64,000 nt of DNA from Hydrogenophaga crocea (GTDB taxonomy: Bacteria; Pseudomonadota; Gammaproteobacteria; Burkholderiales; Burkholderiaceae_C), in the NCBI RefSeq assembly GCF_011388215.1, contig NZ_CP049989.1, positions 1,674,001 through 1,738,000 of the forward strand. The letters run 5' to 3'. Positions 8,058 through 19,371 of the stretch are shown here, in pieces. The notes beneath the pieces are model-generated. The model was given only the letters and a program-made list of their open reading frames with translations. It was not told the DNA's origin and searched no databases. Every line of letters starts with the position of its first letter. Positions within the stretch are counted from its first letter, which is position 1. The translations under genes and the position numbers were made by a program.

Positions 8058-8067
<10 letters not shown>
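7795..8067 (-). pseudogene. 5'-truncated GNAT acetyltransferase remnant abutting glmM
   Basis: The frame encodes a clear C-terminal GNAT half: GFSTSKGRPLVNVHDVAV, then the acetyl-CoA loop SHRGRGIAEQML, LEVLSGNRPAMRLYERIGF and the end GTAQFLQKWL. Recognisable similarity begins around position 8067, inside the end of glmM, whose TGA is at 8058-8060. The roughly 60-70 residues expected at the N terminus of this family are missing, and upstream the frame is only a glmM shadow. No ATG is available; a GTG at 8025 could give a 76-residue fragment. Most likely a deletion joined the interior of the gene to the end of glmM. A short functional peptide cannot be excluded. Confidence 0.6.
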
Positions 8068-9392
<1,325 letters not shown>

Positions 9393-9431
9393 GGGTGCTT
9401 CTCCTCGCGGGGTGTTTTGTGTGACGCGCGG

Positions 9432-9459
9432 ATTATCGGGGCGCGGCACCCGGCTTCAA
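9432..9459 (-). promoter_or_regulatory. Possible glmM promoter
   Basis: On the minus strand a -35-like TTGAAG (9459-9454) and a -10-like GATAAT (9437-9432) are separated by 16 bp, with the -35 overlapping the end of folP. A start around 9425 would give a 30-nt leader holding the GAGGAG ribosome-binding site. Would allow glmM expression independent of ftsH-folP. Confidence 0.35.
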
Positions 9460-10280
9460 CGCGCGGCGCGCCAGACCTTCAACGCTTCGACGGTTTCGCG
9501 GACATCGTGCACACGCACCACGTGCGCGCCCCGGTCCACGGCCAGCACGGCGGCCGTCACGCTGGCGTGCACGCGCGCGGCCGGCGTCTCGATGCCCGTG
9601 ACCGCGCCCAGCGACGATTTGCGCGACCAGCCGGCCAGCAGCGCGAAGCCGTCGTCGAGCAGTTCGCGCTGGCGCGCGAGCAGGCTGAAGTTCTGCGCCA
9701 CGGTCTTGCCGAAGCCCACGCCCGGGTCGAACACGACGCGCTCGCGCGCCACGCCCAGCGCCTGCAGCGCCTGCGCGCGCTCGCGCAGGAAGGCCCGCAC
9801 GGCGGGCAGCACGTCGCCGTCCATGGGCGCCACCTGCATGGTCTGCGGGTCGCGGTGCATGTGCATGAGGCACACGCCCGCGCGCGGGTGGGCCGCCACC
9901 ACCGCCAGCGCGTCGCCGCGGCGCAGGGCCCAGATGTCGTTGACGATGTCGGCGCCCAGGTCGAGAACGGCGCGCATCACCTCGGGCTTGTAGGTGTCCA
10001 CCGACACCGGCACCCCGAGCTTCACGGCCTCGCGCACCACGGGCAGCACGCGCGCCAGTTCTTCGTCGAGCGGCACCGCGGGGCTGCCCGGGCGCGTGGA
10101 TTCGCCGCCGATGTCCAGGATGTGTGCGCCCTGTGCAAGCAGCGCCTCGGCATGGGCCAGCGCGGCCGCGGTGCCGGCATGGCGGCCGCCGTCCGAGAAC
10201 GAGTCGGGCGTGACGTTGACGATGCCCATCACCTGGGGCTCGCTCAGGTCGATGTCGAAACGGGTGGTGGTCCAGCGCAT
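9456..10280 (-). CDS. folP: Dihydropteroate synthase
   Basis: A 274-residue TIM-barrel enzyme joining p-aminobenzoate and dihydropterin pyrophosphate in folate synthesis. Signature 1 MGIVNVTPDSFSDGG (residues 18-32) and signature 2 ILDIGGESTRPGS (about 54-66) are intact. Also seen are VSVDTYK, DIVNDIW, MHMHRDPQTMQ, DPGVGFGKT, GWSRKS and VRVHDVRET near the C terminus. ATG at 10280 lies downstream of a hairpin separating it from ftsH; AGGG lies about eight bases upstream. It is 63 bp before glmM. Confidence 0.96.
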   Translation of the reverse strand: MRWTTTRFDIDLSEPQVMGIVNVTPDSFSDGGRHAGTAAALAHAEALLAQGAHILDIGGESTRPGSPAVPLDEELARVLPVVREAVKLGVPVSVDTYKPEVMRAVLDLGADIVNDIWALRRGDALAVVAAHPRAGVCLMHMHRDPQTMQVAPMDGDVLPAVRAFLRERAQALQALGVARERVVFDPGVGFGKTVAQNFSLLARQRELLDDGFALLAGWSRKSSLGAVTGIETPAARVHASVTAAVLAVDRGAHVVRVHDVRETVEALKVWRAAR

Positions 10281-10300
10281 GGGAGGTCCCTGAAATGGCA

Positions 10301-10320
10301 ACGGGGCCCGAAGGCCCCGT
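10301..10320 (-). terminator. UUCG hairpin between ftsH and folP
   Basis: Perfect 8-bp stem ACGGGGCC/GGCCCCGT with a TTCG tetraloop when read on the minus strand, 20 bp after the ftsH stop and 20 bp before folP. No T-tract follows, so it may be a partial terminator, an mRNA-stabilising end for ftsH, or a processing site. Confidence 0.45.
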
Positions 10321-10339
10321 CGAGGTGGGTCGGCGCGGA

Positions 10340-12253
<1,914 letters not shown>

Positions 12254-12293
12254 AGAGAACTCCTAAGCACACGGGCGGTGCCAGCACAAACGC

Positions 12294-12321
12294 ATATGCC
12301 GGGCATTCTAGGACTTTCAAG
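12294..12321 (-). promoter_or_regulatory. Sigma32-like (heat-shock) promoter of ftsH
   Basis: On the minus strand CTTGAAA (12321-12315) is followed after 13 nt by CGGCATAT (12301-12294). This resembles the sigma32 consensus CTTGAAA - 11 to 16 nt - CCCCATNT. A start near 12287 leaves a leader of about 34 nt to the TTG start codon. FtsH is a sigma32 target in E. coli. The remainder of the 161-bp gap to rlmE (12322-12414) shows no gene. Confidence 0.45.
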
Positions 12322-12414
12322 TGCCCCTCCTGCCCTGGCGTGACAAGGCAATGTCAATCGCCGGGTTAGCTTTTGTCACGACCCGGCTGCCAAACGGCTG
12401 GCCGGCGGGCCGGT

Positions 12415-13086
12415 TCAGGCCTTCAGACCGCGGCCCACCAGGAAGGTTTCCGCCGATTTGTCGCGGCTGGCCTTGGGTTTGACCGGCTTGACCACCCGGA
12501 AGGTGTCGCGAAACAGCGCCACCATGGGCTCGTAGGCCCCGCCGTGGAACAGCTTGACCACCAGCGCGCCCTCGGGTTTGAGCTGCTGGCGGGCGAAATC
12601 CACCGCAAGCTCGATCAGGTGCTCGATGCGCGCGGCGTCGGTGTCGGCGATGCCCGAGAGGTTGGGCGCCATGTCGGACACCACCAGATCGAGCTTGCCG
12701 ATGCCCTTGGCGGCCAGGGTGGCCTGCAGCCCGGCCAGCACCGACTCTTCGCGGAAATCGCCCTGGATGAAGTGCACACCTTCGATCGGCTCCATGGGCA
12801 GCAGGTCGAGCGCCACGATGGTGCCATCGAGCTGACCAACGGCAGCGCCCTGCGGGCTCAGGCGCCGGCGCAGGTACTGGCTCCAGGCGCCCGGGGTGCT
12901 GCCCAGGTCGGCGATGGCCATGCCCGGACGCACCAGCCCCAGGCTTTCGTCGATCTCCTTGAGCTTGTAGGCCGCACGCGCGCGGTAGCCGTCTTTCTGG
13001 GCCTGGCGCACGTACGGGTCGTTCACGTGCTCGTTGAGCCAGGCCTTGTTGACCTTCTTGCTCTGGGTTTGAACCTTGATGCCCAT
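12415..13086 (-). CDS. rlmE: 23S rRNA (uridine-2'-O-)-methyltransferase RlmE
   Basis: A 223-residue RrmJ/FtsJ-family methyltransferase modifying U2552 of 23S rRNA. It begins [18 protein letters not shown] and has [14 protein letters not shown] with the catalytic Lys, the SAM motif [35 protein letters not shown] (catalytic Asp) and [11 protein letters not shown] (catalytic Lys). ATG at 13086 is set by family length; the frame stays open further upstream only by chance. Divergent from yhbY with 34 bp between starts, and upstream of ftsH, the usual proteobacterial arrangement. Confidence 0.95.
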   Translation of the reverse strand: MGIKVQTQSKKVNKAWLNEHVNDPYVRQAQKDGYRARAAYKLKEIDESLGLVRPGMAIADLGSTPGAWSQYLRRRLSPQGAAVGQLDGTIVALDLLPMEPIEGVHFIQGDFREESVLAGLQATLAAKGIGKLDLVVSDMAPNLSGIADTDAARIEHLIELAVDFARQQLKPEGALVVKLFHGGAYEPMVALFRDTFRVVKPVKPKASRDKSAETFLVGRGLKA

Positions 13087-13120
13087 GGGGTCTCGGGTGT
13101 GGGTAGCCGATAATTCTCCC

Positions 13121-13591
13121 ATGCCCGCCATCACCCTCACCCCCGCCCAACGCAAAGTCCACCGCGCCGAGGCCCACCACCTCGACCCCGTGGTCCACAT
13201 CGGCAACGATGGCCTCACCCCCGCCGTGCAGAAAGAAGCCGACGCCGCGCTCAAGGCCCACGGCCTGATCAAGGTGCGCGTGCTCAGCGACGACCGCGCC
13301 CTGCGCGAGTCCATGCTCGAACAGCTGGCCGACGCGCTCGACGCCGCGCCCATCCAGCACATCGGCAAGCTGCTGGTGCTGTGGCGCCCCCTGCCCGAGA
13401 AAGAGCGTGCGCCCGACGAAGACCGCAAGCCCGGCCCCAAGGACGTCAAGGTGCTCAAGTTCGGTAAGCGCCCGGGCCAGAAGCCCGAAATCAAAGTGGT
13501 GCGCGTGCTGGGCAACCAGCGCCTCACCCCGGGTGGCCAGGTCAAGCGGGCCAAGGTGCGCCAGAAGAGCGTCAAGAAGTCCGGCCAGTGA
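13121..13591 (+). CDS. yhbY: YhbY/CRM-domain ribosome-assembly protein
   Basis: A 156-residue protein whose first 95 residues are a CRS1-YhbY (CRM) RNA-binding domain: [28 protein letters not shown], the GLIKVRVL segment and the hydrophobic [11 protein letters not shown] strand. YhbY associates with pre-50S ribosomes. Unlike the 97-residue E. coli protein it carries a basic tail of about 60 residues ([16 protein letters not shown] to [15 protein letters not shown]). The GATAAT at 13109-13114 lies only 6 nt before the ATG and no Shine-Dalgarno is visible, so translation may be leaderless. Confidence 0.9.
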   Translation: MPAITLTPAQRKVHRAEAHHLDPVVHIGNDGLTPAVQKEADAALKAHGLIKVRVLSDDRALRESMLEQLADALDAAPIQHIGKLLVLWRPLPEKERAPDEDRKPGPKDVKVLKFGKRPGQKPEIKVVRVLGNQRLTPGGQVKRAKVRQKSVKKSGQ

Positions 13592-13616
13592 GCGCGGACC
13601 TTCGGTCCGGCGCTTG
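13591..13616 (+). terminator. Terminator-like hairpin after yhbY
   Basis: AGCGCGGACC (13591-13600), loop TTC, then GGTCC and GCGCT (to 13614) with one bulged G at 13609; only TT follows. Probably the end of the yhbY transcript before the oligopeptidase gene. Confidence 0.4.
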
Positions 13617-13649
13617 AAACCCCCGCCCCAACCACCCATCTGAGCCGCC

Positions 13650-15713
13650 ATGAACGTCCGCACCGATCCCAGCCAGCTCAACCCCCTGCTCGATTTCTCC
13701 GACCTGCCGCGCTTCGACGCCATCGCGCCCGAGCTGGTCGGCCCGGCGATCGACACCCTGCTGGACGAGGCCGACCGGGCCCTGCGGACCGCCACCGCCC
13801 CCGATTTCCCCGCCGACTGGGCCCGCCTGGCCGCCACGCTCGACGTCGCGACCGAGCGCCTCTCGCGCGCCTGGGGCGCGGTGAGCCATCTCAACAGCGT
13901 GGCCGACACGCCGGCCCTGCGCGCCGCCTACAACGCGGCCCTGCCCAAAGTCACCGAGTTCTGGACCCGCCTGGGCGCCGACGAGCGCCTGTACGCCAAG
14001 TACAAGGCCATGGATCCCGGCACCCTCAATGCCGAACAGGTGCAGGCCCGGCGCAACGCGCTGCGCGGCTTCGTGCTCGGCGGCGCCGAGCTCAAGGGCG
14101 CCGACAAGGCGCGCTTCGCCGACATCCAGGAACGCTCGGCCGAGCTGGCGCAGAAGTTCAGCGAGAACGCGCTCGACGCCACCGACGCCTTTGCCATCTA
14201 CGTGGGCGCCGACGAGCTCGCCGGCGTGCCCGACGACGTGCTGCAGGCCACGGCCGCGGCCGCACGCGCCGACCAGCAACCCGGCCACAAGCTCACGCTC
14301 AAGATGCCGGTGTACCTGCCCGTGATGCAGTTCGCCCACAACAGCGCGCTGCGCGAGCGCCTGTACCGCGCCTACGTGACGCGGGCCAGCGAGCAGTCCG
14401 AGGCCAGGCAGTTCGACAACTCGGCCATCATGGTCGAGCTGCTCGCGCTGCGCCACGAAGAGGCGCAACTGCTCGGCCACCGCCACTTCGCCGACGTCTC
14501 GCTGGTGCCCAAGATGGCCAATTCGCCCGAGCAGGTGATTGCCTTCCTGCGCGACCTGGCGCACAAGGCGCGCCCGTTCGCCGAGCAGGATCTGGCCGAC
14601 ATGCGCGACTTCGCGGCCAAGGAGCTCGGCCTGGCCGATCCCCAGGCCTGGGACTGGCCCTACATCGGCGAGAAGCTCAAGGAAGCGCGATATGCCTTCA
14701 GCGAGCAGGAGGTCAAGCCCTACTTCACCGCGCCCAAGGTGCTCGCGGGCCTGTTCCACATCGTCGAGACCCTGTTCGAGGTGGCCATCCGCAAGGACAA
14801 CGCGCCCACCTGGCACCCGGGCGTGGAGTTCTACCGCATCGAACGCGACGGCCGCCTGGTCGGCCAGTTCTACCTCGATCCCGGCGCCCGCACCGGCAAG
14901 CGCGGCGGCGCCTGGATGGACGACGTGCGTGCGCGCTGGCGCCGCCCCGACAACGGCACCCTGCAGACGCCCGTGGCCCACCTGGTGTGCAACTTCGCCG
15001 AGGGCGTCGACGGCAAGCCCGCGCTGCTCACGCACGACGACGTCATCACCCTCTTCCACGAATTCGGCCACGGCCTGCACCACATGCTCACGCAGGTCGA
15101 GGAGCGCGATGTCTCGGGCATCAGCGGCGTCGAATGGGATGCGGTGGAGCTGCCCAGCCAGTTCATGGAGAACTTCTGCTGGGAATGGGAGGTGCTGCGC
15201 CACATGACGGCCCACGTGGACACCGGCGCACCGCTGCCGCGCGCGCTGTTCGACAAGATGCTCGCGGCCAAGAACTTCCAGAGCGGCCTGCAGACCCTGC
15301 GCCAGGTGGAGTTCGCGCTGTTCGACATGCTGCTGCACAGCCAGACGCCACCGCCCGCCGACGGCGCGGCCATCATGGCCCTGCTCGATGGCGTGCGCCG
15401 CGAGGTGGCCGTGCTGCAGCCGCCGGCCTACAGCCGCACGCCGCACACGTTCAGCCACATCTTCGCGGGCGGCTACTCGGCCGGCTACTACAGCTACAAG
15501 TGGGCCGAGGTGCTGAGCGCCGACGCCTACGCGGCCTTCGAGGAGGCCGCGCGGCAAAACGGCCACAGCACCCTGGACGTTGAGACCGGTCGCCGCTACC
15601 GCCGGTCGATTCTGGAAGCCGGGGGCAGCCGTCCTGCGATGGAATCGTTCACGGCCTTCCGCGGCCGCGAGCCGTCGATCGACGCCTTGCTGCGCCACCA
15701 GGGCATGGCCTGA
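13650..15713 (+). CDS. prlC: Oligopeptidase A (M3 family zinc metallopeptidase)
   Basis: A 687-residue thimet-oligopeptidase-type enzyme, cytoplasmic, degrading short peptides including cleaved signal peptides. The zinc motif is HEFGH at residues 470-474 within [14 protein letters not shown], with the third ligand Glu in the downstream [18 protein letters not shown] helix. The tyrosine-rich substrate loop [16 protein letters not shown] is near residues 607-622. No signal peptide. The start ATG follows a GC-rich spacer after the yhbY terminator. A periplasmic glutaredoxin-like gene follows after 28 bp. Confidence 0.94.
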   Translation: MNVRTDPSQLNPLLDFSDLPRFDAIAPELVGPAIDTLLDEADRALRTATAPDFPADWARLAATLDVATERLSRAWGAVSHLNSVADTPALRAAYNAALPKVTEFWTRLGADERLYAKYKAMDPGTLNAEQVQARRNALRGFVLGGAELKGADKARFADIQERSAELAQKFSENALDATDAFAIYVGADELAGVPDDVLQATAAAARADQQPGHKLTLKMPVYLPVMQFAHNSALRERLYRAYVTRASEQSEARQFDNSAIMVELLALRHEEAQLLGHRHFADVSLVPKMANSPEQVIAFLRDLAHKARPFAEQDLADMRDFAAKELGLADPQAWDWPYIGEKLKEARYAFSEQEVKPYFTAPKVLAGLFHIVETLFEVAIRKDNAPTWHPGVEFYRIERDGRLVGQFYLDPGARTGKRGGAWMDDVRARWRRPDNGTLQTPVAHLVCNFAEGVDGKPALLTHDDVITLFHEFGHGLHHMLTQVEERDVSGISGVEWDAVELPSQFMENFCWEWEVLRHMTAHVDTGAPLPRALFDKMLAAKNFQSGLQTLRQVEFALFDMLLHSQTPPPADGAAIMALLDGVRREVAVLQPPAYSRTPHTFSHIFAGGYSAGYYSYKWAEVLSADAYAAFEEAARQNGHSTLDVETGRRYRRSILEAGGSRPAMESFTAFRGREPSIDALLRHQGMA

Positions 15714-15741
15714 GCCCCGCCACCCCCGTCCACCGACACCC

Positions 15742-16392
15742 ATGAAGACCCGCACCGCGCTGATCGTTGCCAGCTTGAGCCTGGGGGCCGCCCTGTCCGC
15801 CTCCGCCCAGGGCGTGTACCGCATCGTCGGGCCCGATGGCCGCGTGAGCTTCTCGGACCAGCCGCCGCCCGCCAACAGCGGCAGCCGGCCCCAGCCCGTG
15901 ACCCCGGGCGCAGCCGGCACCGGCGGCGGCGCACAACTGCCCTTCGAACTGCGCCAGACCGCCACGCGCTATCCGGTCGTGCTCTACACGGGCAAGGACT
16001 GCGCCCCGTGCAACAGCGGCCGCAACCTGCTCAACGCGCGCGGCATCCCCTACACCGAAAAAACCGTCACCACGGCAGAAGACGTTGAGGCGCTCAAGCG
16101 GCTGGCCGGCGAAGCCTCGCTGCCCCTGCTGTCCATCGGCTCGCAGCGGCTGCGCGGTTATTCCGACGCCGAATGGACGCAGTACCTGAATGCGGCCGGT
16201 TACCCGGCGCAGTCGGCGCTGCCACCCGGCTACCGCCGCGCGGCCCCCAGCCCGCTGGTCGACGTTGCGCCCGCGGCCGGCAATGCGGCCCCGTCGGGTG
16301 CCGCGCGCGGCAACGACAGCACGGCGCCCACCGCGCCGGCCGAGGTGCCCGTGACGCCCCCGCCGAGCAACCCTGCGGGCATCCGCTTCTGA
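15742..16392 (+). CDS. Periplasmic DUF4124-glutaredoxin-like protein
   Basis: A 216-residue exported protein. Residues 1-23 form a signal peptide ending SASAQ, followed by a short DUF4124-like segment (GVYRIVGPDGRVSFSDQPPP) typical of envelope proteins. Residues about 75-150 are a glutaredoxin fold with YPVVLYTGKDCAPCNSGRNLL (CAPC redox pair), ARGIPYTEKTV, and a SLPLLSIGSQRLRGYSDAEW segment standing in for the usual TVP-GG motif. The C-terminal third is low-complexity Pro/Ala/Thr. It probably handles thiols in the periplasm; substrate unknown. It lies 28 bp after prlC and converges with rpiA. Confidence 0.8.
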   Translation: MKTRTALIVASLSLGAALSASAQGVYRIVGPDGRVSFSDQPPPANSGSRPQPVTPGAAGTGGGAQLPFELRQTATRYPVVLYTGKDCAPCNSGRNLLNARGIPYTEKTVTTAEDVEALKRLAGEASLPLLSIGSQRLRGYSDAEWTQYLNAAGYPAQSALPPGYRRAAPSPLVDVAPAAGNAAPSGAARGNDSTAPTAPAEVPVTPPPSNPAGIRF

Positions 16393-16401
16393 GCCAGGCG
16401 C

Positions 16402-17073
16402 TCAGAAGCTGAGGGTGCGAACGCCCTCGGCCGTGCCCAGCAGGCACACACTGGCCTTCTGGTGCGCGAAAACGCCCACCGTGACCACACCGGGCCACTG
16501 GTTCACTTCGCTCTCGAAGCCCAGCGGGTCGCTGATCTTCAGGCCGGTCACGTCGACGATGTGCTGACCGTTGTCGGTCACGAGGGGCACGCCGTCCTTC
16601 AGGCGCACGCGGGCCTGGCCGCCCAACGCCGCGAACTGGCGGATCACGCGCGCCGTGGCCATGGGGATCACCTCCACCGGCAGCGGGAACGCGCCCAGTG
16701 TCGCGACCAGCTTGGATTCGTCGGCGATGCACACGAAGCGGCGCGATTGGGCCGCGACGATCTTCTCGCGCGTGAGCGCGGCGCCGCCGCCCTTGATCAT
16801 GTGGCCCTGGCCGTCGATCTCGTCGGCGCCATCGATGTAGACGCCGATGGTCTCGACCGCGTTGGCCTCGAGCACGGGAATGCCGATGGCCTTCAGGCGC
16901 GCGGTCGACGCCTCGGAGCTCGACACGGCGCCCGGCACGCGGTCCTTGAGGGTGGCGAGCGCCTCGATGAACTTGTTGACCGTGGAGCCCGTGCCCACGC
17001 CCACGATCTCGCCCGGGGTCACGTATTGCAGGGCCGCCTGGCCCACCAGGGCTTTGAGTTCGTCTTGGGTCAT
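16402..17073 (-). CDS. rpiA: Ribose-5-phosphate isomerase A
   Basis: A 223-residue enzyme of typical length interconverting ribose-5-phosphate and ribulose-5-phosphate. Visible motifs are [58 protein letters not shown] with the catalytic Asp/Lys, and CIADESKLV. It is divergent from pyrD; the 41-bp gap contains the near-palindrome GGATTATCC (17105-17113), whose minus-strand GATAAT is a plausible -10 for rpiA with a leader of about 27 nt. Confidence 0.95.
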   Translation of the reverse strand: MTQDELKALVGQAALQYVTPGEIVGVGTGSTVNKFIEALATLKDRVPGAVSSSEASTARLKAIGIPVLEANAVETIGVYIDGADEIDGQGHMIKGGGAALTREKIVAAQSRRFVCIADESKLVATLGAFPLPVEVIPMATARVIRQFAALGGQARVRLKDGVPLVTDNGQHIVDVTGLKISDPLGFESEVNQWPGVVTVGVFAHQKASVCLLGTAEGVRTLSF

Positions 17074-17114
17074 TTGCGAGAATTGCGGGTTGGTCTAAAG
17101 CTGCGGATTATCCG

Positions 17115-18197
17115 ATGTCACTCCTTCCCTACGGCGCGGCGCGCCCCTTCCTCTTCGGCATGGACCCGGAGGCGGCCCACGAACTCACGCTGGGCGCGAT
17201 CGCGCGGCTGCAGCATTCGCCGCTCACCTGCCTCTACAGCGAGCCGCGCGTGAACGATCCCTTCACGCTCGCGGGCCTGGGCTTTCCCAACCGCGTGGGC
17301 CTGGCCGCCGGGCTCGACAAGAACGCGCGCTGCATCGACGGCCTGGCCGCCATGGGCTTCGGCTTCGTCGAGGTCGGCACGGTGACGCCCAAGGGCCAGC
17401 CGGGCAACCCGAAGCCGCGCATGTTCCGCATCCCCGAGCGCCAGGCGCTGATCAACCGCCTGGGCTTCAACAACGAAGGCCTGGACGCCTTCCTGGCCAA
17501 CGTGCAGCGCGCGCGCTTTCGCGCCGAGCGCGGCGGCACGCCCATGCGCCTGGGTCTGAACATCGGCAAGAACGCGAGCACGCCGATCGAGCGCGCCACC
17601 GACGACTACCTGACCTGCCTCGACGGCGTCTACCCGCACGCCGACTACGTCACCGTCAACATCTCCAGCCCCAACACCCAGAACCTGCGCAGCCTGCAGA
17701 GCGACGCGGCGCTCGACGCGCTGCTGGGCGCGGTGATGGAGCGGCGCGAACAGCTCGCGCAGCGCCACGGCCGGCACATTCCGGTGTTCGTGAAGATCGC
17801 GCCCGATCTCGACGACGCGCAGATCGCGGTGATCGCGGCCACGCTCAAGCGCCACGGCTGCGGCAGCGACGGCAGCGCCACCGGCGCGCTGGGCGTGATC
17901 GGCACCAACACCACGCTCTCGCGTGAGGCCGTCAAGGGCCTGCGCCATGCCGGGGAAACCGGCGGCCTGTCGGGCGCGCCGGTGCTCGAAGCAAGCAACC
18001 GCGTGATCCGCGCGCTGCGCGCGGCGCTGGGCCCGGGCTTTCCCATCATCGGCGTGGGCGGTGTGTTGAGCGCCGACGACGCCGTGAGCAAGATCGCCGC
18101 GGGCGCGGACCTGGTGCAGATCTACACCGGCCTGATCTACCGCGGGCCGGCGCTGGTGCGCGAATCGGCGCAGGCGATCGCCGCGCTCAGGCGCTGA
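17115..18197 (+). CDS. pyrD: Dihydroorotate dehydrogenase (class 2)
   Basis: A 360-residue membrane-associated, quinone-linked FMN enzyme oxidising dihydroorotate to orotate. The N-terminal segment [16 protein letters not shown] forms the class 2 membrane-binding helix. The FMN barrel has [46 protein letters not shown] and the catalytic Ser in [12 protein letters not shown], with [12 protein letters not shown] and [11 protein letters not shown] at the phosphate site. The first ATG is required to give the full membrane helix. The RasGAP-like gene follows on the same strand. Confidence 0.95.
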   Translation: MSLLPYGAARPFLFGMDPEAAHELTLGAIARLQHSPLTCLYSEPRVNDPFTLAGLGFPNRVGLAAGLDKNARCIDGLAAMGFGFVEVGTVTPKGQPGNPKPRMFRIPERQALINRLGFNNEGLDAFLANVQRARFRAERGGTPMRLGLNIGKNASTPIERATDDYLTCLDGVYPHADYVTVNISSPNTQNLRSLQSDAALDALLGAVMERREQLAQRHGRHIPVFVKIAPDLDDAQIAVIAATLKRHGCGSDGSATGALGVIGTNTTLSREAVKGLRHAGETGGLSGAPVLEASNRVIRALRAALGPGFPIIGVGGVLSADDAVSKIAAGADLVQIYTGLIYRGPALVRESAQAIAALRR

Positions 18198-18272
18198 GGG
18201 TGCCGCCGGCTGGCGCCGGCCCAAGGCAAACGGATTGGTGGGGATCGGGGAGGAACCGCCCTGGCGGGGGAT

Positions 18273-18290
18273 GGACACAGGACCGTGTCC
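18273..18290 (+). promoter_or_regulatory. Inverted repeat upstream of the RasGAP-like gene
   Basis: GGACAC (18273-18278) and GTGTCC (18285-18290) form a perfect 6-bp inverted repeat with a 6-bp spacer, 26 bp before the preferred start of the RasGAP-like gene. It could be an operator half-site pair or a small hairpin in the leader. No plant-inducible (TTCG-type) box was found in the 119-bp region. Confidence 0.35.
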
Positions 18291-18316
18291 GTCAACCGCA
18301 ACGCCAGCGCCTTCCC

Positions 18317-19357
18317 ATGGAAAAGAAAAGGGTGTCCATCGGCACGTACCGCCAACCCATTGCCACCCCGCACGCGCCCCGGCACCCCCCGCAAGAGCCG
18401 GCGCCGCCGGTTCGGCCCGAGCAGGGCTACGCGCTGCCGCCCCTGCCCCGGATCGACAAGCGAAAGAGCCTGAAGCGGTCTGAAGAACTCGACGGCCCAC
18501 GCACGGTGTCGGTGCGCCCATCGCCCAGCGCCTCGCGCAACTCGAGTCCCGTCAAGACCGGTGTGACCAGCCCGCGCACCCCGCGACTTTCGAGCCTCAG
18601 GCAACGCCTGGGCGAGGTGTGGGAAACGGTGAGCCGATCCCCACGCGACGCATCCCGCGACGAGCCGGTCCACGGTGATGCCGCGCAACGCCGCGCCACC
18701 CGGGAGGCCGAAGATGCCGAACGCGCCACCTGGCCGCTCGGCGTGCAGATCGTGGCCTGCATCGACGAACTCAAGCCCACCGAGACCCTGCTTCGCAACG
18801 ACAGCTGCACCTCGCGCGCCCTCAAGAGCCACTTTTTCGAACACATGCCCGCATCGCCCGAGGCGCTCGTGATCGAGGCCAGCCGATGTGGGGTGCCGGC
18901 GTGGCCGACCCTGGGGGGCGGCAGCAAACTGGACACGGCCGCACTGGCCGATGACCCCGCGAGGCTGGACGCCTTGTGCGAGCTGCTCGCGCGGAGCACC
19001 GCCCTCGCGGTCTCCTTCCTCGCGTCCCTGCAGCAAGGGCTCGACGGTCTGGGGCTGGGTGCCGCCCTGGCCGCCATGCAGCGGCGGTTTCCCGACCGCG
19101 GGGCCCACGCCAACGCCCGCGCACTCGGCAGCGCCCTCTTCTACCGGAACGTGCTGGCGCCGTTTTCCGATGCGTTCACCCAGGTGCAGCACCTGCCCCC
19201 GGACCAGCGCGCGCACCTGAGCTTCTGCAACCGGGTCATCCAGCAGGCGGTGAACGGCAAGGCACCCGAGGGGGACGCCAAGGCCCCGGTGCCGCTTCAA
19301 ACGGCCATCCGGGCGGCCCACGAGGCCATCGGCGCGCGCCTGGCCGTGGGCGACTGA
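18317..19357 (+). CDS. RasGAP-like domain protein, candidate secreted effector
   Basis: A 346-residue orphan. Residues 1-135 are Pro/Ser/Arg-rich and apparently disordered, with no signal peptide. Residues about 136-320 are helical and follow the landmark order of eukaryotic Ras GTPase-activating domains. ETLLRNDSCTSRAL (156-169) resembles the arginine-finger loop TLFRGNSLASK of neurofibromin, putting the finger at Arg160. Then come RLDALCELLARSTALAVSFLASL and RRFPDRGAHANARALGSALFYRNVLAP (256-282), matching the RFP...GSAMFLRFINPA signature with Arg277 as the structural FLR arginine, and FCNRVIQQAVNG (303-314) matching SKILQSIAN. Known: RasGAP domains accelerate GTP hydrolysis by Ras-type GTPases. 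Inferred: an injected effector or a regulator of a bacterial small GTPase. The start is uncertain: no good ribosome-binding site, and the frame is open back to a GTG at 18200, 3 bp after pyrD. Confidence 0.65.
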   Translation: MEKKRVSIGTYRQPIATPHAPRHPPQEPAPPVRPEQGYALPPLPRIDKRKSLKRSEELDGPRTVSVRPSPSASRNSSPVKTGVTSPRTPRLSSLRQRLGEVWETVSRSPRDASRDEPVHGDAAQRRATREAEDAERATWPLGVQIVACIDELKPTETLLRNDSCTSRALKSHFFEHMPASPEALVIEASRCGVPAWPTLGGGSKLDTAALADDPARLDALCELLARSTALAVSFLASLQQGLDGLGLGAALAAMQRRFPDRGAHANARALGSALFYRNVLAPFSDAFTQVQHLPPDQRAHLSFCNRVIQQAVNGKAPEGDAKAPVPLQTAIRAAHEAIGARLAVGD

Positions 19358-19371
19358 CGGGGGTCGCCGAG

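Noticed and set aside
17100..17115. GATTAT just before pyrD as its own -10 element
   Set aside because: It ends only 3 nt before the ATG, which would put the transcript start inside the gene; the same palindrome fits better as the minus-strand -10 of rpiA.
18198..18316. hrp/PIP-type box upstream of the RasGAP-like gene
   Set aside because: No TTCG-N15/16-TTCG pair is present in the region, so regulation by a known type III secretion activator is not supported.
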